Part shown: positions 61,619 to 64,000 of the stretch, in pieces
Position numbering within the stretch: position 1 is the first letter of the stretch
Layout: the number at the start of each line of letters is the position of its first letter
From: Prevotella melaninogenica ATCC 25845
GTDB taxonomy: Bacteria > Bacteroidota > Bacteroidia > Bacteroidales > Bacteroidaceae
Direction: 5' to 3'
DNA: 64,000 bases
NCBI RefSeq assembly: GCF_000144405.1
Contig: NC_014371.1
Coordinates: 558,001-622,000 of the forward strand
Position numbers and translations under genes: made by a program
The notes under the pieces: model-generated
What the model was told of the DNA's origin: nothing
Databases searched by the model: none
Seen by the model: only the letters and a program-made list of their open reading frames with translations

Positions 61619-64000
61619 ATGATGAATCAATTCTCCCCAAAGGTCTCTGAAATACTTTCATTCAGCCGAGAGGAAGCAGAACGACTGACAAGTGCATCGG
61701 TTGCTCCTGAGCATATCATGCTCGCCATTCTGAGAGAGAAGTCAGGACCAGTATGGGAACTATTCAACCAATGGAAGGTTGATATAGATAATATAAAGAA
61801 AGAAATAGAAAGAAGACTTCAGGAGGAAACAATTGACCCAACTTCTTATGTGCCTGATATGCTTTTGAACGAGCAGGCAAATAACATATTGAAATTAGCT
61901 GTACTTGAGGCACGTATACAACATGCACAGACAGTAGATATTCTTCATCTCTTCCTTGCAATATTACATGATTCTTCTAATAATGGTGCAAAGAAGGTAA
62001 TGGAAGAAAATGGGTTTAATTATAACAACGCAATATCGATGTTACAACAACGCGCAAACCAACCAAAGAATGGTATAGGAATGGCTGACGAGGAAGAAAT
62101 GGATGATGATATGATGTCATCTTCATCGTCTGAAGGCAGCAATAATGCCAAGACAACACAGGCTCCACGTACAAAATCAAAGACACCTGTACTCGATAGT
62201 TTCGGTACCGATCTTACTCAAGCAGCTGCCGAGGGTAAACTCGACCCTGTTGTAGGTAGAGAGAAAGAGATTATGCGTGTCAGTGAGATTCTTGGCAGAA
62301 GAAAGAAGAATAATCCTATTCTCATTGGTGAACCAGGTGTAGGTAAGAGTGCTATTGTCGAGGGTTTAGCACAACTTATTGTGAAGCATCTCACCTCTCC
62401 AATTCTCTTTAACAAACGCGTCATCACGCTTGACCTGACAGCTGTCGTGGCTGGAACAAAGTATCGTGGTCAATTTGAGGAGCGTATCCGTGCATTGATT
62501 AAGGAAATCGAACAGAATCCAGACATTATCGTCTTTATTGATGAGATTCACACACTCATCGGAGCAGGTTCTTCACCAGGTTCAATGGATGCTGCTAATA
62601 TCCTCAAACCAGCCTTGGCAAGAGGCACTATACAGTGTATCGGTGCAACAACACTTGACGAGTATCGTAAGTCTATCGAGAAAGATGGTGCCTTAGAACG
62701 TCGTTTCCAAAAGGTACAGGTTGAGCCAACAACAGTTGAAGAGACATTACAGATTCTTGAGAATATCAAAGAGCGTTATGAAGCACATCATCATGTAAGT
62801 TATACAGAAGATGCGCTGAAGGCTTGTGTGAAGTATGCTGACAGATATATCACTGATCGTTTCTTCCCAGATAAGGCAATAGACATTATTGACGAAGCAG
62901 GTTCACGTATCCACCTGCAACATGTAAAGGTGCCACAGGCTATTCTCGATATTCAGAAAGACATTGAAATAACGCGAGAGAAGAAGCAAGCTGCTGTAAA
63001 GAATCAGAACTTTGAGTTGGCTGCAAGTTTCCGTGATAAGCAGACTGAATTAGAAAAGACACTCAAAGAGGAGCAGGAGAAATGGCAGAAAGGTGATACC
63101 GAAGATAAGGTTGAAATCAATGAAGAAGCCATTGCTGATGTTGTCTCTATGATGACAGGCGTACCGGTACAGCGCATGCAGGAGGCAGAAGGCATCCGAT
63201 TGAAGAATATGGATGCTGAACTCAAGCAGGTTGTTATCGCACAAGATGCAGCCATCGACAAGATGGTAAAGGCTATTCAGCGTAACCGTGTAGGTTTGAA
63301 GGATCCTAATCACCCTATTGGTGCATTTATGTTCTTAGGTCCTACGGGTGTGGGTAAGACTTATCTTGCCAAGAGACTTGCTGAGATGATGTTTGGTTCT
63401 GCCAATGCTTTGATACGCATTGATATGAGCGAATATACAGAAAGCTTCAACACCTCACGCCTTGTTGGTGCGCCTCCAGGATACGTTGGCTATGATGAAG
63501 GCGGACAGTTGACAGAGAAAGTACGCCGTCATCCCTACTCTATTGTCTTACTTGATGAGATAGAGAAGGCACATGGCAACGTATTCAATATGCTTTTGCA
63601 GGTACTTGACGAAGGTCGATTGACAGATGGTAACGGCCGATTGATAGACTTCCGCAATACGGTGATTATTATGACATCAAATGCGGGTACACGTCAGCTG
63701 AAGGAATTCGGGCAAGGTGTCGGCTTTAAGGCAGCAAACTTGAATGGTCTTTCACAGAGTGAGGGTGACAAGGAGCGTGCTCGTGCTATCATTCAGAAGA
63801 GTCTTAGCAAGCAGTTCGCACCAGAGTTTCTCAACCGTTTGGACGAGATTATCACCTTCGACCAACTCGACCTCGAGGCTATCAAGAAGATTATCAACAT
63901 TGAACTCAAGGGTTTGTTCAAACGTGTGCATGAATTAGGCTACGAAATGGAGATAACAGATGAAGCTAAGGAGTTTGTTGCAAGCAAGGGATATGACGTA
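61619..64000 (+). CDS. clpC: ClpC-type AAA+ chaperone/unfoldase, C-terminus beyond window
   Basis: Hexameric unfoldase that feeds proteins to ClpP. 794 residues are visible, with no stop. In order: a Clp N-domain (1-150), D1 AAA with Walker A GEPGVGKS near 237, a UVR motif in the middle domain ([18 protein letters not shown] near 465, typical of ClpC and short compared with the ClpB coiled coil), and D2 with GPTGVGKT near 574, then [26 protein letters not shown] near 605-630 (family mark PPGYVGY). The start ATG-ATG at 61619 is ambiguous by one codon (61622). A Ser/Asp-rich linker follows the N-domain ([16 protein letters not shown] near 158-173). Confidence 0.93.
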   Translation, partial: MMNQFSPKVSEILSFSREEAERLTSASVAPEHIMLAILREKSGPVWELFNQWKVDIDNIKKEIERRLQEETIDPTSYVPDMLLNEQANNILKLAVLEARIQHAQTVDILHLFLAILHDSSNNGAKKVMEENGFNYNNAISMLQQRANQPKNGIGMADEEEMDDDMMSSSSSEGSNNAKTTQAPRTKSKTPVLDSFGTDLTQAAAEGKLDPVVGREKEIMRVSEILGRRKKNNPILIGEPGVGKSAIVEGLAQLIVKHLTSPILFNKRVITLDLTAVVAGTKYRGQFEERIRALIKEIEQNPDIIVFIDEIHTLIGAGSSPGSMDAANILKPALARGTIQCIGATTLDEYRKSIEKDGALERRFQKVQVEPTTVEETLQILENIKERYEAHHHVSYTEDALKACVKYADRYITDRFFPDKAIDIIDEAGSRIHLQHVKVPQAILDIQKDIEITREKKQAAVKNQNFELAASFRDKQTELEKTLKEEQEKWQKGDTEDKVEINEEAIADVVSMMTGVPVQRMQEAEGIRLKNMDAELKQVVIAQDAAIDKMVKAIQRNRVGLKDPNHPIGAFMFLGPTGVGKTYLAKRLAEMMFGSANALIRIDMSEYTESFNTSRLVGAPPGYVGYDEGGQLTEKVRRHPYSIVLLDEIEKAHGNVFNMLLQVLDEGRLTDGNGRLIDFRNTVIIMTSNAGTRQLKEFGQGVGFKAANLNGLSQSEGDKERARAIIQKSLSKQFAPEFLNRLDEIITFDQLDLEAIKKIINIELKGLFKRVHELGYEMEITDEAKEFVASKGYDV

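Noticed and set aside
1..64000. tRNA or rRNA genes
   Set aside because: No cloverleaf with a TψC-type arm or rRNA signature was noticed, but a tRNAscan run would be the decisive check.

Overview
The window reads as chromosomal DNA of a Bacteroidales bacterium, most likely an oral-type Prevotella (inferred, not tested by search). The basis is low to moderate GC, upstream regions carrying the Bacteroidetes -7 element TAnnTTTG instead of TATAAT, few Shine-Dalgarno sites, and typical families of this phylum (DUF3298 and DUF4270 lipoproteins, FadL-type porin, PPi-dependent phosphofructokinase, class-I Hcp, M49 peptidase, golvesin/amidase protein). No rRNA, tRNA, phage, CRISPR array or intact insertion sequence was seen.

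Layout. 1-5466: end of panB, a HAD phosphatase, a DUF3298 lipoprotein, rsmG, an MBL hydrolase, ruvC and two unknown genes. 5467-6045: a TTAA-flanked inverted-repeat element and terminators. 6046-10923: PBP1A (-), then pyrB and pyrI (+) separated by two paralogous lipoprotein genes. 10924-11989: repeat-rich, gene-free. 11990-14511: MATE exporter, cytidylate-kinase-like protein, YfcE phosphoesterase. 14608-21171: a dTDP-sugar cluster (rmlB, purT, fdtA-like ketoisomerase, GNAT/FemAB-like transferase, DegT aminotransferase, GH125 mannosidase). 21172-27265: candidate small RNA, YihY membrane protein, MBOAT/SGNH O-acetylation pair, TetR regulator. 27390-34649: malic enzyme, M49 peptidase with an AraC-type regulator, hcp. 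35355-41153: gmd and fcl (GDP-L-fucose), prolyl oligopeptidase, yaaA, a small acidic protein. 41572-48193: FadL-type porin and a Gly/Tyr-rich protein, prmA, GH25 lysozyme, pfp. 48395-54399: a five-gene run ending in a YgiQ radical-SAM protein. 55150-57320: carboxyltransferase, 49-residue protein and biotin carrier. 57633-64000: panD, panC, a short glycogen-synthase-like protein, a DUF4270 lipoprotein, a 43-residue protein and the start of clpC.

Functionally the genes are mainly housekeeping: pantothenate (panB at one end, panC-panD at the other), pyrimidine (pyrB/pyrI), purine (purT), surface polysaccharide (dTDP-amino sugar, GDP-fucose, O-acetylation), succinate/propionate-type carbon metabolism (malic enzyme, pfp, biotin-dependent carboxyltransferase) and envelope maintenance. 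The most unusual material is non-coding: five dispersed copies of a roughly 100-bp hairpin-forming repeat whose arms vary together, two copies of a short TIR element, a promoter-to-terminator small RNA candidate at 21248-21385, a multi-stem structure at 29824-29954, and several other inverted repeats. Among genes, the split of pyrB from pyrI by two lipoprotein genes and the tiny conserved-looking genes at 56733 and 61346 stand out.

Several reading frames extend upstream through TTG or GTG codons; starts were moved to internal ATGs where the promoter, signal peptide or family length required it (6046-8349, 11990, 27390, 36576, 37886).
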